From: Eretmocerus hayati
Lineage: Eukaryota > Arthropoda > Insecta > Hymenoptera > Aphelinidae
Length of the DNA: 64,000 nucleotides
Reading direction: 5' to 3'
Assembly: GCA_029851415.1 (NCBI GenBank)
Contig: CM056743.1
Span: 12,082,727 to 12,146,726, forward strand
A program made the translations under genes and the position numbers. The notes under the pieces were generated by a model. That model was not told the origin of the DNA and did no database searches. It was given only the letters and a program-made list of their open reading frames with translations. Of this stretch, positions 8,966-21,343 are shown piece by piece; the first letter of the stretch is position 1, and every line of letters starts with the position of its first letter.

Positions 8966-11900
8966 ATAATAAATTTGCATAACTTGCTATGATATCAGAT
9001 CAAGAAATCACATGCAAGACCATGAGCCACATCAAAAAATTAAGTGAACAGAGAATTCTGGCATTATTCACATTTTGTAATATTTTGAAACAAAACGTCC
9101 CACTCGCCGACAGATTATATTAGATGAGTGAAGCATAAGCGCAGAATCGTTGTAAATTCCATTCAAATACTTCAGAGGACTAATTCTAGGACTATTTCAG
9201 AGAGTATCGAGTTTTCGGACCTACTCGCGGAAAAATATATCGTGGATCTCGAACAGATTCACGAAATTATCTCCATCACTCTTTTTCGTAAATTGCATCC
9301 CCTGGGAGTTATTCTCCATCAAGTCAAAACCAAATTCGTTTGAAGATATTCGTTGAAATTGTTTATAATGGGCTCAAACTTTTTTCCTACGCTGATTGAG
9401 TCAATGTGGAGCCGAGAAGAATTTGGTATTTTTCCCTGAAGTTGGTCGTTTTCGAGTAATGAGTTTCAGCAAATTCGGCGACCTTCAAGCCCAAATCCGG
9501 TGCTTCTATGATTGCATTGAGGGTTGGAAGTGACTAAATGTGCTGAAATTGATTACTTGAATACGATCAAACTTAAAAAAAAACACCAGAAGTTCTTTTC
9601 AGCTCCAAATTAAGTCAATTAGCTTAGAGGAATATTTAGAGCCCATTACGAAAATGTACTCGCTTTGTCGAGCCCGGATCAAAGTTTACACGTGATCTGA
9701 ATGATGAGATAACCTAAGTCTAATTACAATTCGGTTGAATCTCAAAAACCCAAAAAAACACTATTTCAACGACACGCGTCACAAAATTTGAGTTTCACAC
9801 AATCGAAAATAATTGCGTAGATTTCGAGCCAAATGCCGAGTTTCCATGAATCGTATGTCAGTTATTGCATGCTTACAAAATTCTCAAGCAATGTCTGTTG
9901 GGAAGTTGCCATCATGGGCACACCGTGCCAATTACAAGAAAACCTAGATCATTGACAGATCAGTTCCCTTGTTCCGTCATTTGTTCAATGAGGGGGGCCC
10001 TCAACGCTCACCTTATAGGTAAGCGATGGGCGATCGCCAAGTCATAGTGAATTCCATCCCTTTTACACATTAGAGCCATTGAGCATTTCCAAGATCATGA
10101 TCAGCTATCTTTATTTTGCCCTAGCTATTCAGTGGTACATATATGTCAGTCAAATTCACAAAGAGACGAAAGTCGGGCGTCGCATCAATTTTGAAAATGG
10201 AGGGGGTTGAGAGCTGGCTGACCCACTCCCAATCAGAGAGCAAGGACAGCCATCTCGTTACTTGGACCCAAGAGTCCTGCGTCTGCTGTCGTCCACTCTG
10301 GTGGTGTATGTCGATCGCAATCGTTGGTGGTTACTTCTGGCAAGACCGTGATCGTTGCGTTACAGTGCTCGTCTTCTCAATTCCGTCAGTTTTCGAGTGT
10401 TCGATCCTGCAAGACGATCACGATCTGCAGGCACCACCTGTTCCTCTCGACTAGGGAGAGTAGAGACAATAGACTGATCACTCAAGGGTGTAAGGGACAT
10501 ATCTCCTGCTACATCATCGTATCATCTGAGTGAGTACCAAAACATTCTTCTATCCTCAGTGCTCTGTATCTGTTATTAGCCACACGAACAGACATCCATA
10601 TCAACTCTACGTCAGAAAATATAACGGTAATTTTACTATAACTCCGCGCCTACCCTTCTTTAATTGCGATAGTTGCTTGCTGTTGTGAGGAAACCTCCTA
10701 ACCGAAGGTGTTGACTTGAAGAATGCAGATCCTTATGACAATCGGTGTAACTCAGTGGCAGCCAATTTCATTGTCATTTTCCTTTGCGATCAAAAACAGT
10801 ATACGCCAGTGAGAATATCCATAGCGTCCTCCCTTTCCATCCCGTAAACTCTAGCTCGGAGATATTTCGATTTTAGCTGTATTCAGAGTAGGCCCTCAAG
10901 GCTGGATATGTTGACTTTCATCATTTCTTGTTGTGGCAACTTCAATAAGGTCAATTGATCACATCATAGAAACTCACTGCTGTTTCGTTACCATGACTTC
11001 TTTCGATCATTTTTCCAATTGTTCGCATCGTTATTCCAAAGAGAGTGATCATGAATCTGTTTTCTCCTCTTAAAATTCGAAAGGGCACTGGGAAACACTA
11101 TCATCGTCGTAACATTCAGTTCAAGTCGGGAAATGTCACTTGGTGTGCAAACAATCAAATTTCAGCTCTCGGAACGATATACACTGTTTGTCGCCTGATA
11201 TAATCTGAACCTTGACCATGACTTTTGAGTATTTTTGGAAATCATCTCAGTGGTCTTTAGTGCTCAAAAGAATGATTTATTCAGACTTGTAAAGTATGTA
11301 ACAAGAGAAGTTCATCATTCAATGTTCAATCCCCATTCCGAATGATCTTCATCGAAATTGCCGAATAATGATTGATCACTCTCAATGCCATATCTTTTAT
11401 AACAAAGAGTTCGTCAAAATCAAGAATACAGAAATCCACCGAAAATCCGAGGTACATACCTGTTTATTTCATTTTTAAAAATTGATTTTGTGAGTTCAAG
11501 CTCGCCACAAGCGGTTGTCACGAGCTCGTCATTGAGCTCTTCATTGGTCAACCCTCTCATGTTACTCCTTAGACCACGATTTAGCATTCTAGATTCTTGA
11601 GTCTCCATCAATCTCATTAGTTTTCCAGTTCTACAACTTTAAATGAATTTAGGATTTCTAGTTATGTTCTATAATTCCTTAATGATTCATTGCACGAATT
11701 ACACCAGATGATTCTTACATCAATTCTCCAGACACAAATAAGGCTACCCGATCCTGAGAGAGCCAACAGTATCTTGGATATTCATTTTGAGAAGACGACG
11801 CAAGCTAAAGTCATGCAAACAAAAAAAGATTCAACAATCTGAAAATCAGGTTTCCATATCATCTTGGTGGTAACACTTTTATCAAAAGTTTCTGAAGAAT

Positions 11901-13558
11901 TTTCTGTATTGTTCACGATGTCTGTGCTGCAAAAAGTTTGAATTGGCTTGTAATGGATATCTCAATTATCTAGAAAGAATATTTCACAGTTGTTCACCGC
12001 TCATTATTAGAAATATCTAGACTGTAGATGGGCCTTCCATTTCTAGGCTGATAACGTTAATGTGATAGTATAATTTCTTCATTCAATCTATTGAAGGGAC
12101 CTATCCATTTGCAAGTCATTTTTCATCATTGTTTGCAGGCCTGTTTGCAGTGTCCTGATTATCTGAGATTCCAACTTCATAGATTAATAGTAATATCATG
12201 ATCTTCAGTGTGAACTTTCAAAGCTGTGAGAAAAAGTGCATCTATATTCGGAACTATAGGCTTCATTAACAGACTAGCTTGAATTTTTTCCGATGTTCCT
12301 GATTTTCTCATGAAGATTTAGGAGAAAATACAGTAATTTCACTAAAGAGCTATATTTACTCATGAGGTCAAAGCTTTTTTAGAGTCGAAAACACATCTTT
12401 CTTCACAATTACAACTTTGTCCAGAATATGAGCTGTACCAAGAATCAGTTCGTAGACTATAAACTATAACCTCAAATCGAAGCTCTGAATTTCTCTTATC
12501 CTTCATTGCACATGGGTCTAGGAATCTAGAAAGTGGTTGTAATTTGTACTGCTACATACAGCAAAGACTCATCAAAGATAACTTAACAATATCTAAGAAT
12601 TTCATACTCATCAAACAACATCTTCTCACCCAAACACCGTTTCTAGTTTGGAAAGTACACTTCCTGTATCATTTACAGAAGTTGCATATGTTGCTCTATT
12701 ACCTTCGCTTAAACACTTACAAGTCATACCTTATCGGTACACAGTTCATCTACAATATTTATTCACCATTTATGATCAGTGTTGCCCTTTGCAAATAGTC
12801 CATTGAAGTCATACTCTTTGTAGTATCAACTTCAGAAGAACTTGAGTGAGCTCACACTGAATAAAAAATTCTGAATACGTTCTGATTTTCTCACCACACA
12901 GTTGTACCCCTAAAAATCCATGGTAATGCTGATACATAGCTGTTTGGAGACAAAAATGAAGGACACTAAACAGTGAAACTTCTTTGGCTTGATGTGTTGT
13001 AGTAATTCTTCGCTCTAGAGCATAATGTTTCAAAGTATTTATGATTCCTTATGACTATGCTCTATAAGATTTAGTTTTTTTCTTGTGAAATTGAAGTTCT
13101 CATCATCAATTTAGATCACAGCTAAATCTCAAGTGCTAGCTCATTAATCAAAATTTAAAGAGATCCATTCGCATTGGTTTCATATTTTCAGCCTTTTTTT
13201 TTACATTTGGTAGATATTCTCCTCATGGTGTTGGTAACAAGAGATTTACTGTTACCTCAGGTAGCATTGTCTCCCAAGTGCAAAAGATTACAAAATAGCG
13301 TTTTTTGACATGAACTGGTTCATGTGAAAAAGTGAACTTTGTGTTGTGCATATAATGTATTCATGCCTGAGTCGATTCGATGCTCTATTTCCTGCATGAA
13401 TTTCATGTCTTTCAAAGGAATCGGTTCAGAACACTCATATAGCTCATTGATGACATACAATATACAGCAACTATCTGATTACATTTTGCATTGTTTTTAG
13501 CAATCTAGGCATCAGTTATACCTTCTCAAGTACTAATTTGAGTGTTATTTTTCTTTAG
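8966..13558. other. Non-coding stretch, no gene recognised
   Basis: Only short open frames without splice support or familiar motifs occur here. They are not called as genes. The sequence is AT-rich with no recognised mobile element. Confidence 0.5.
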
Positions 13559-14427
13559 GTATCGAGTTAACACTCCAACATTACTGCCATGGAGAGAAAA
13601 GGCCAAAAGAATTCCAAATTTCCTCTGGATTCTGATCCAAATGATGTCAAAGGTATGTTTAAAATCTCTAAGAAAAGTCTTGCATGCACTCTACTCATTT
13701 TGATGAGAATAACCGATCACATATTTTGAATATCATTTATTTTTTTTTTCAATATATTTATTGAATATTTTGTATATCATGATTCAAAGTGAACTTATGT
13801 TTAGTCAAATAATTTATCCTTACATGAAGACAAAGTGTATTTTTAATCTGAGAATATTCTGATCACAATAACTTTTTGATATAAGGATTTGAATGAAAAG
13901 AGATTTTTATCTCAAAGTGAACAAGATTAATTAGTTACGTATTTTCAGCAGCACTCAATGCGTCGGACGATGGTGGCAACGAAAGCGATTGTCACTCCTA
14001 CGGAGTCGATTTCGACTCTTCCGATCACGAGAATGATCTCTACGTCGATCTACACGATGGCCTCGATGACGAAATTGTTCCTCCACCCGAAGCGAGAAAT
14101 ATTCTTCTCTATCACTTGGCCATTCGTCAACGAGAGTGCTTACAGGACCTTCAATGCCATTTTTCTCACAGCAACTACTATAACTTGCTAGAAACTACCA
14201 TCGCGAGTCTCTGGTTGGTCAATGCCTGTGAGCCAAGTATCATCAATAGAGTTCGCCGGTCTGATTATGATCAATTGGCTCGAATGGATACACTACCATC
14301 GTTTTCATTGCTTCCACGCTATCTACAAGAACTTGCTGTGGATTATCATCTTTTGGTCCTGAGATGGCACAGGAATTATACCAGACTGTTGGTAACAGAA
14401 GAACTGAAAATTTTTTGGATACCTTGA
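13559..14427 (+). CDS. Spliced gene of unknown function, 5' exons
   Basis: An exon at 13559-13652 is bounded by a TTCTTTAG acceptor and a GTATGT donor. It contains an ATG at 13589 and 21 codons. The next exon starts at 13949 after a TTTTCAG acceptor. Joining the two keeps the frame open (phase 1) through an acidic stretch and a region with motifs such as YHLAIRQRECLQDLQ, then ends at 14425-14427. Phase-compatible splicing across two strong sites supports a real gene. I do not recognise the family. The frame ends just where a second frame (starting near 14364) takes over, so the true protein may continue through a frameshift. The product is probably intracellular, as no signal peptide or membrane segment is obvious. 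Confidence 0.55.
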
Positions 14428-14774
14428 AGAGTTGCCGAGAACAAGCAGGAATTCGACCAATGATTCCTCACGTCTTTGTGATCCCTAACGGGTCCTTTAA
14501 TGTCACTGGCAAAGTGCATTATCTTCCAGCCGATTATGTATTAACAAGATTGGCACGACGTTTAGGAATTGCAAACTCTCATCTCATTGCAAGAGCTAGA
14601 ATGAACAAGGAATTCATTGAGGTTTGCACATGGCTTAATCAAAGGAATCCAGCAGTGACTGATATGAGATACTTCTTCAGTGTTCTTAATAGCTGCGACC
14701 ATAGACACCAGAGATTGCCAGGTTACAAAATCGTGGGACTTCTCCATTTCTTGTTCAAGGCATTATTTTTGTAG
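14364..14774 (+). CDS. 3' part of unknown gene, shifted frame
   Basis: This 136-codon frame overlaps the end of the preceding exon in a different frame. It looks coding, with motifs such as PHVFVIPNGSFNVTGKVHYL and LTRLARRLGIANSHL and a basic, mixed composition. The most economical reading is that it continues the 13.6-kb gene after a one-base frameshift near 14340-14430. No intron of normal length with usable splice sites connects the two frames. Either the gene is a pseudogene, or the assembly has an indel, or translation is recoded. No family was recognised. Confidence 0.4.
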   Translation: MAQELYQTVGNRRTENFLDTLKSCREQAGIRPMIPHVFVIPNGSFNVTGKVHYLPADYVLTRLARRLGIANSHLIARARMNKEFIEVCTWLNQRNPAVTDMRYFFSVLNSCDHRHQRLPGYKIVGLLHFLFKALFL

Positions 14775-16339
14775 ATTAGAATTTCAGGTGAGTGAAATTA
14801 TATCAATTGGGAAACAAATCAAATATTAAGATTGATCAACATCTTCTAACAGCCAACTTCATTATTTCCAGGTGTATGTGATATACAGCGAAGAAACCTC
14901 AACTATCAAGTTATGGAATTTCAGGAGTCTGGCTACTTCATAGTTGATTTTACTTGTTTGTTGGGGACATTGATATCAATACCATCCGAATCTCTGAAGA
15001 TGATTCCCTGAGTAATTCCACGATAGAATAGATATTCAATTTTATCATTGACCATTTGGGTGTAGGGCCTCTGTTGACAATTTTTCAATCAGCAATGTAA
15101 TCATGGAGCATTCTATGCTAAGCAAGAGACAACTGATAGTCTTCCAAAAGGAATGTACTCATTTATTTGTATTTGATTATATATTCATCACTAATAAAGT
15201 TTCATGCTATATATCAATTAAAGTTTCATGCCATATATCAAATAACTTTGAATCATTGAATTCTGGCAATATGAATGATCAATTAAGCGAAAGAATGAAT
15301 TTGAAATTTTGGAGAGCACTCTTTTAGAGCTATGTAAGAGACAATCTGGATATCATCATCATCAGGAGATACTTCCAATTCTTCTGATGTAATCGTATAC
15401 TATTCATAAGCTCTATTCAAATGAATCTTTCATGTTGATGCCTGAACTATGATCAGTCGGTCATCATTGTGTTGATAAAGATGCATTCTCAGTTTATGAT
15501 CTCCACTTCAAGTTTACTGTGAAATCCAATGCCAAAAAGTGGTTTTTATTCTTGCTCCATCACTTTCACTTGCTTTCAAAATTGCTTTCAGAAATTGCCA
15601 AGATGATTCTTGTGCTCTCTGTTCAAAGTCAAATTTTGAGTTAGAAACAAGTCATTCAATGTTCCAAACAAATTCTTTGAAAATAACGACTCTTCAAATC
15701 ACATTATACATGAAATAAATTATAAGAAACTGCATAAGACATCAGTTAAAGATATATCAAACCAAACTGGAATCTTCAATTATGAGATGGTCAAGTTTTC
15801 TGGTTTAAAAAGTCATGAGAAGGTGGTATAAATAAAGCTCCATGGGATCAAAGTGTAGAAATCAGAAAATTGAAGGAAGCGATTATACTAGTGAGGAAGT
15901 AAATGATACAATTACATAACTCTGAGTTCTAGTGACAGAACTTTGAGTAACATCATGAAGTATTTGAAGTAGGTGGTATATACTCAGAGTCCTTCTAAGT
16001 GATGCTTAGAACCTCCTGATTGAGAATTATCTTCAACGATGTGACACCTTATATCACCATTTAATTATTGGTTCCTTGAATCATACACAATTTTCCCTCA
16101 AGCACTGTTAGTTTGAGAGCGAGGATGGACATTGTGCAAGCCATACTGTTAGAGTAAGTCATGAAAGGACAGAAACAAAAGGTTAGGAAAAGTTTGAATC
16201 ATGAAAAAGTCACACAAATTGAGTATGCTCTGAAATGATTCTACTTTCTTTGTTGATGAATTGCAACTCAAAGTAAGAATGTTTGCACAGTATCAGCTAT
16301 CACTTCCGTTGATGTCTACACTACGATAAAAACCAGCTC
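14775..16339. other. Non-coding stretch, nothing recognised
   Basis: Possible 3' flank of the preceding gene. It holds only short frames and no recognised repeat or RNA gene. Confidence 0.4.
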
Positions 16340-16690
16340 TTCTGGCGCTTGCGCAAGTTCCCAAACAAACTGTTCCTACTTCTACCTCTTAGGGTCTCTA
16401 GAAAATAGTAACCAGAGCAGCACATGTTTTGGCGCTCGCGCACGTATCCAAACAAACCGACTTTCAACTCCTACCCTTCTCAGCATCCTTAGAGAGTAGT
16501 AACCAGAGACCCTTGACCTGGCGCTTGTGCACATTCCCAAACCTGCATTTTCACGACGTAAAACTTTTCTCCCACAGCCCATCTCTCGCTATTGGAGCAA
16601 AAGAGAGAGACTATCGATTCAGTGACCCAAGCAGGGGATTGAGTGTGGCTCCTAAACTTCTCAGGGTCCCCAGAAAATAGTAATCACAGA
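16340..16690 (+). repeat. Diverged tandem repeat, unit about 88 bp
   Basis: Three copies begin with TGGCGCT and CCAAAC motifs near 16342, 16429 and 16518. The first two end in an AATAGTAACCAGAG-like segment. The third copy is longer because of an internal insertion and ends near 16690. Confidence 0.6.
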
Positions 16691-16703
16691 CCTTTGATCA
16701 GTA

Positions 16704-17107
16704 ACATGGTCATCCGAGCCATGCCAGTACGTTTCGAATGTTGCTTGTAGTGATATGCTCTTTGGCTAGGAAAACGCTTCCCAATCTGAAGAAAATCCAC
16801 AAATTCAAATTTTCACGTGTTTCTATTTGTTTTTCCGGAAAACGAGTTAACCTTCATTGACATGGAAGTCCAGATCACTTGCTCTCTCATACATGACCTG
16901 CAGATGCTTTCGTACGAGTTTAAAGAGTTAGTGGTCTGGACTTTCATGTCAATGAAGATTAATCCATTCTACGAAAAAACAAATAGCAAAACGTGATAAT
17001 TCGAAGTTGTGGCATTATTTTCAGATTTATAAAAGTTTTTCTAGCTAAAGAACATGTCACTACGAGCAACATTCGAAGCGTACTGAATTGTCTCGGATGA
17101 GCATGTT
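16704..17107. repeat. Imperfect inverted repeat, arms about 180 bp
   Basis: The left arm at 16704-16885 pairs with the right arm at 16922-17107, at roughly 80 percent with gaps. The best-conserved block is the inner CATTGACATG...GTCCAGA segment. The arrangement suggests a foldback or old MITE. Confidence 0.65.
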
Positions 17108-17130
17108 TTTTGCTATGTTTAAAAAATTTG

Positions 17131-17450
17131 GAAGAGTACAGTTTTTCTGGTCGCGGATTCAGTGAGTAGAATTCCCGGTGCATCAATTCGTCTTTTTGGA
17201 TACTCTATATCTGACAATTCCGGTGCCAGAGTACCTACCGAGATTTTTCAGCCCAAGAGCGCATGGCTAGGAGCAGAGTTCGTACTGAGATGGCTCGGAT
17301 GAACATATTAGGTATTACATGCTAAGAATGAAAAAATGAGAAAAGGTGAAGTTTTTCTGGGAATGTATTCGGTGGATAGAGTTTCTGCTCCACCAATTCC
17401 TCCTTTTGAAATTCTTATACTCGACAATTTCGGTGCTAGGGTATCTTAGT
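17131..17450 (+). repeat. Direct repeat of about 110 bp, spaced about 208 bp
   Basis: 17131-17243 resembles 17339-17450. Shared features include AGTTTTTCTGG, a TCCACC/TGCATCAATTC segment and TCGGTGC. It adjoins the preceding inverted repeat and may belong to the same decayed element. Confidence 0.55.
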
Positions 17451-18296
17451 CCTTTTAGTGCAGATGTGCAGATCTATCTGTCAGTTTCAAGGTCGACGCA
17501 TTGCTCTTCCACTATCTGGAGAAAAAGATACATAAGACCTTCGATATACACATTCGATTGACTGTCTTCTTTTATGGCTTTTAGCATCGGCAATTCTAAC
17601 AACGATCTTCTTATGTGAGTTCATAGAAGCTGTTGAATGTCTAGTTGTTTCTAAAAATAAGTTTATACTCTATGAGGACTACCATTAGAAATAAGTTATT
17701 TCTAGTGATTGATGATAATTGAAGAGAAGTGCGAAAGGAGAAACTACTTTGAGACTTGGTCATTTGAGTCTTTCTTGAAAGTCTGCTAATGGATTCCCAA
17801 GTTAGTCTTCCGCAGTAGGAGTACTTCAACTTTGCAGATAATATTCCTACATGTAACCTGATTCTCAAATTAGTAACATTTCGTAACCAGTTGAGATGAT
17901 TTGATCTGTAGATAGATATGAGAACCCATTGCTGACTCAAAAAGGAAAGATTCCGTCAATATCAGCTCTGCAACTACTTTGCACATTTTGGTATATCAGT
18001 GTAAATGATCATGATGAAAAGTCTGTAATTTTTTCTCTGGATGAATCCTTTCACAAAACTCAGTTACAGGAATGAGACACAATAAAAAAACCATTCCTTG
18101 TGAGAATTTGGCCAGACCTGAGACAAATATGAGAACCAAAAAAGGTAATTCGAAACTTATGATACAAGTCAGTTAAGTGCTATAATTGTTTTATTCAGTC
18201 AAAGTGATTTCAGTGTAACATCTATTAACATTAAATATATATTCAAGGCCTTGTTTTTGAGGTAATAAATCCATTTTATAACCAACATTTAGCGAT
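17451..18296. other. Downstream flank of the KMT5-like gene
   Basis: No gene was recognised. The part nearest 18296 is presumably 3' untranslated sequence of the minus-strand methyltransferase gene. Confidence 0.4.
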
Positions 18297-19316
18297 TCAT
18301 ATAGTTCTCTGTCGTTTCCTCTTTGTAAATCCACCCTTGTGCCTCATCTCACACGTTCTACACTTGCAATCTATGTTACCTGAAATTGGAACATTGTGAT
18401 GAGGATAAACAATGGTTGGTGAGTAATTAGTAGTTGGAAGAATGATCTATCAAAAAATACCATTACCAGTTCCAAAATAATTCTCTCTGTAGAAAACATT
18501 GATTTCTTCACCTTCTTTTATGTATCTTAGAGTTTTTATAGAAACATTCTTGTTCTCTTTAGCAATATACTCTACATTAGGGTTACAATCATGATTGAGA
18601 AAAGAACCTGGTCCTAGATAGATCATTTCTTCTTCCTTGCCATTCAACATGATTGAGGAGTCATATAACGAATGATCTCGCTTCAAGTCTTGCTGAGATA
18701 TTTTGACAACCTTGCCTGACAATCCGTCTATTTCTTCTCCTTTCTGGATTGAACAGTTAGTAACCACTTTTATTCCATTCCCAGAATCATTCGGATATCT
18801 GAAATACACATAGTAACCTTTAAATACAGTAAATATAAGTTCGTGCTAAATGCAGTAAATATGAGGTCTCTTGGATAGAGAATCCTATTTCAAACGCAAA
18901 TTCTTAAGGAAAAAGTAACTGATTCATAAGCTTTCCATGAAATTTTTGGTTAGGGGTAGATACCTGTTGCATCTTTCAAACGTGAATTTCGCTTCTTTCT
19001 TGAGTCCATGTAGGTAGTCAGTGATCAATTCTACCAACAATTGAGTTTGCTTCTTGGTTATATGAGTTGAACCCAATTCATCCCTCATCAAATTCAAGAT
19101 ACTGTGGATGCACTGACTCAATGACAAATGACTTTCAGTGAAGTCAAGGATCAGACATTTCAACAGTGGCTCATATTTTTTAAAAGCTAAATGAACGTCG
19201 TAGTGCATTTTATGGGAAGTTACATGCAAGGTTTGGTCTATGGTGATTGCTGTAGCAATGGCATCTGCTATTACTAAATTCTCTAGTTTGGATGATTTTT
19301 CATGATGCATAAGCAT
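18297..19316 (-). CDS. KMT5/Suv4-20-like SET-domain histone methyltransferase
   Basis: There are three exons on the minus strand: 19316-18964, 18798-18467 and 18379-18297. The introns (donors GTATCT and GTAATG, both acceptors ending TTTCAG) keep phase throughout. The predicted protein has 255 residues from the ATG at 19316. The N-terminal block (ADAIATAITID...TSHKMH) matches the conserved KMT5 start, and ERCNRY at the first junction matches the family's CNRY motif. The SET core contains GPGSFLNHDCNPN (the NHxCxPN cofactor-binding motif) near residues 182-194. The last exon supplies a post-SET zinc motif (DCKCRTCE) and a basic tail. The family di- and trimethylates histone H4 lysine 20 in heterochromatin. 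This copy lacks the long C-terminal region of the vertebrate enzymes and is divergent, so it may be a paralogue. Upstream untranslated exons are likely. Confidence 0.82.
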
Positions 19317-19833
19317 TTGTCTATAAAAAAGAGTAGATACAGGAATCAGTTTTGCTAGCAATATTGTTGTCTTTGTTTTATTGAAAAAATTGAGTTGTTC
19401 AATTATAATTAATATCCTCTACTCACTCAGGTTCTATGGTGCAGCGATCACAGTTATTTCTTATTTCATCTTCATACTGAGAAAGTTTTAGCTGGATTGT
19501 GTTGATTATACTGTGCCTGATATTTGTTACTGTCCGCTCAATTACGCAAGTCCAATTTATGATGAAAGAAAACACAGTTGTTGGACTATTGCATTAAACA
19601 TCTACCATACAAAGCAAAGTCTATTTTTTAGAACCAGAACAACGATACTGAATGGTACAGGCTTCTGATGAACTACCATGCTTACGATAGATATTGAGTA
19701 TCATTACCTCTTCTGTAGCTAGTAAATCGGAACAAGGTTCATTAGTCTGCTATGCAAAGTGTCCAACGATTAGTACAAAAGTAGTCATCAAAATCAATAG
19801 ACAATCATTTAAAACAAGGATTATTGTCTTTAC

Positions 19834-20353
19834 CATGCTGATGCTTTGCACTCAGGGATGGCAAAAAACTTTGCTAAACTACGGTCCTCGCAGAGCTTCC
19901 ACAGTTCAATCATGAAATATTCATAGATTAAGATCAGTTGAGCAAAACAATTAGATTTTCCAATAGCGCACAAGTTGTTCAGTAGCTGGCAGAGGACAAG
20001 TACAATGAACTTTTCACAAATGGTTTGTGCGAAATCATCCTCGACATCTGAACTCAAAGGAACCAAGAATCGATCTTCGAATAAATAAGAAAACTATCAT
20101 GTACACTTTCATAATTTCCTAATTCAATTTAGGATTTGCAATCAATCAGCAAATGAGTATGATGGACTCACCCCGCACTAGAATCACTTCTGCTGATTTC
20201 ATCAGCCTTTCACCATGGCTGTTCACAAGTGTGACGAAATAGAACTTTTCTTTTTCATCCTCGGGGTTGTAATCGTGCACGTAGTCAAGAGGAACTATCT
20301 GCAACGACTTGGCCCCAAGTTGAGGTCCAAGAAATCCACAAGAGCCCACCACT
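19834..20353 (-). CDS. Two unrecognised minus-strand coding exons
   Basis: The exon at about 20353-20172 (acceptor CCACCTAG, donor GTGAGT) joins in phase to 20074-19834 (acceptor TTATTCGAAG, probable donor GTAAAG). The joined frame reads through ILVRDRFLVPLSSDVEDDFA without a stop. No ATG precedes the conserved-looking part (the first in-frame Met is internal), so these are likely internal exons. They lie on the same strand and just upstream of the KMT5-like gene. If spliced to its first coding exon, the frame would end with TGA two codons before the methyltransferase ATG, so they may belong to another gene or to an untranslated/bicistronic leader. No domain was recognised. Confidence 0.4.
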
Positions 20354-21343
20354 AGGTGGAATCACTCATCGTGACTTATGCAAGAATTTTGCGGTGTGTC
20401 AGTTGCAGAAAGCCGGGTGTACCCTGTCGTCTCAGAGGGCGAGTACAGCTTTATCAGGTGGAGAAATTTTGTGAAAAAACTCGAAATGCGAGATGCCGGT
20501 GATCCTGTAAGTAAGCAGAAACTTGAACCGTTTTCATCAGTTCAAGCCATTGACTAGCTATCTCGAAGCGTGGCCTTCGAGGTTACAAATTTTGTGTCCA
20601 AGGAAAAATATTCTCAAAAGATGGACCTTTCAGGAATAGTATCTTCGTGAATTCGCGTTGAAACGAACTAGCAATCGCGATGGATAGAATTTGTATGGAT
20701 TATCGTAGAACCTGAGAGAACATATGTGATGTGCTGTGTCGTGTAGCTCCGTTCGTCTCGCAAGGAAATGTTCGTCAAAAATCTACACACTCAGCGGCCG
20801 TCCAGCTTACAGAGGACATAATTGATTAGTAGATTTTACAAGCTATCCCTGAATCGAAAGATATTTCTTTGTTGATCGCACGATACAGGATGCAATGGTC
20901 AACGGTGACATGAAAGTGAGGTTAAGTTTTCGGCATGACTGAGCACAACGTATCTTCCGTTAAACATTACATGTTCAAAAAACATTTACATAGATACAAG
21001 ATATGCGTGAAGAATTGTAGAAACGACATGACAGAGGATTAATTTTACCAATGCAGTATGTTCGCACGTTGGATGGGCAGGATCGCTTGAACTCTTATTA
21101 GGCCGCGGGGCCACGGCGAAGCCTGCTCCATTTGGCTCCGTCCTCAAGCCCAAGCCGGAACCGAAAGATCGAGAAGATGTCCGGTGTGGCCTAGTCTGGC
21201 CCTGGCATCGATTGTTGGCGCTTAGAATCTGAGGAAAGGGGGATTAAGTTTTTTCTGCATTCGAGGCGCGAAGCTGCCCGCTATGTGTAAGAAGCCTGAA
21301 TAAGCTGGTGATGTTGTGGCACAAATTACTTACTCAGGATGAA
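20354..21343. other. Unassigned stretch with a GC-rich patch
   Basis: A GC-richer segment lies at about 21100-21260. A short ATG-started frame at 20378-20506 on the plus strand ends at a GTAAGT donor, but on its own it is too weak to call. Confidence 0.35.

Noticed and set aside
8966..11640. Medium ORFs such as those at 9128, 10143 and 11420
   Set aside because: No domains, no splice context and no codon pattern distinguishing them from chance frames.
20378..20506. Possible plus-strand first exon (ATG, 43 codons, GTAAGT donor)
   Set aside because: It starts only about 25 bases from minus-strand exons. A 43-codon frame is not significant, and the opposite strand offers an acceptor at the same place.
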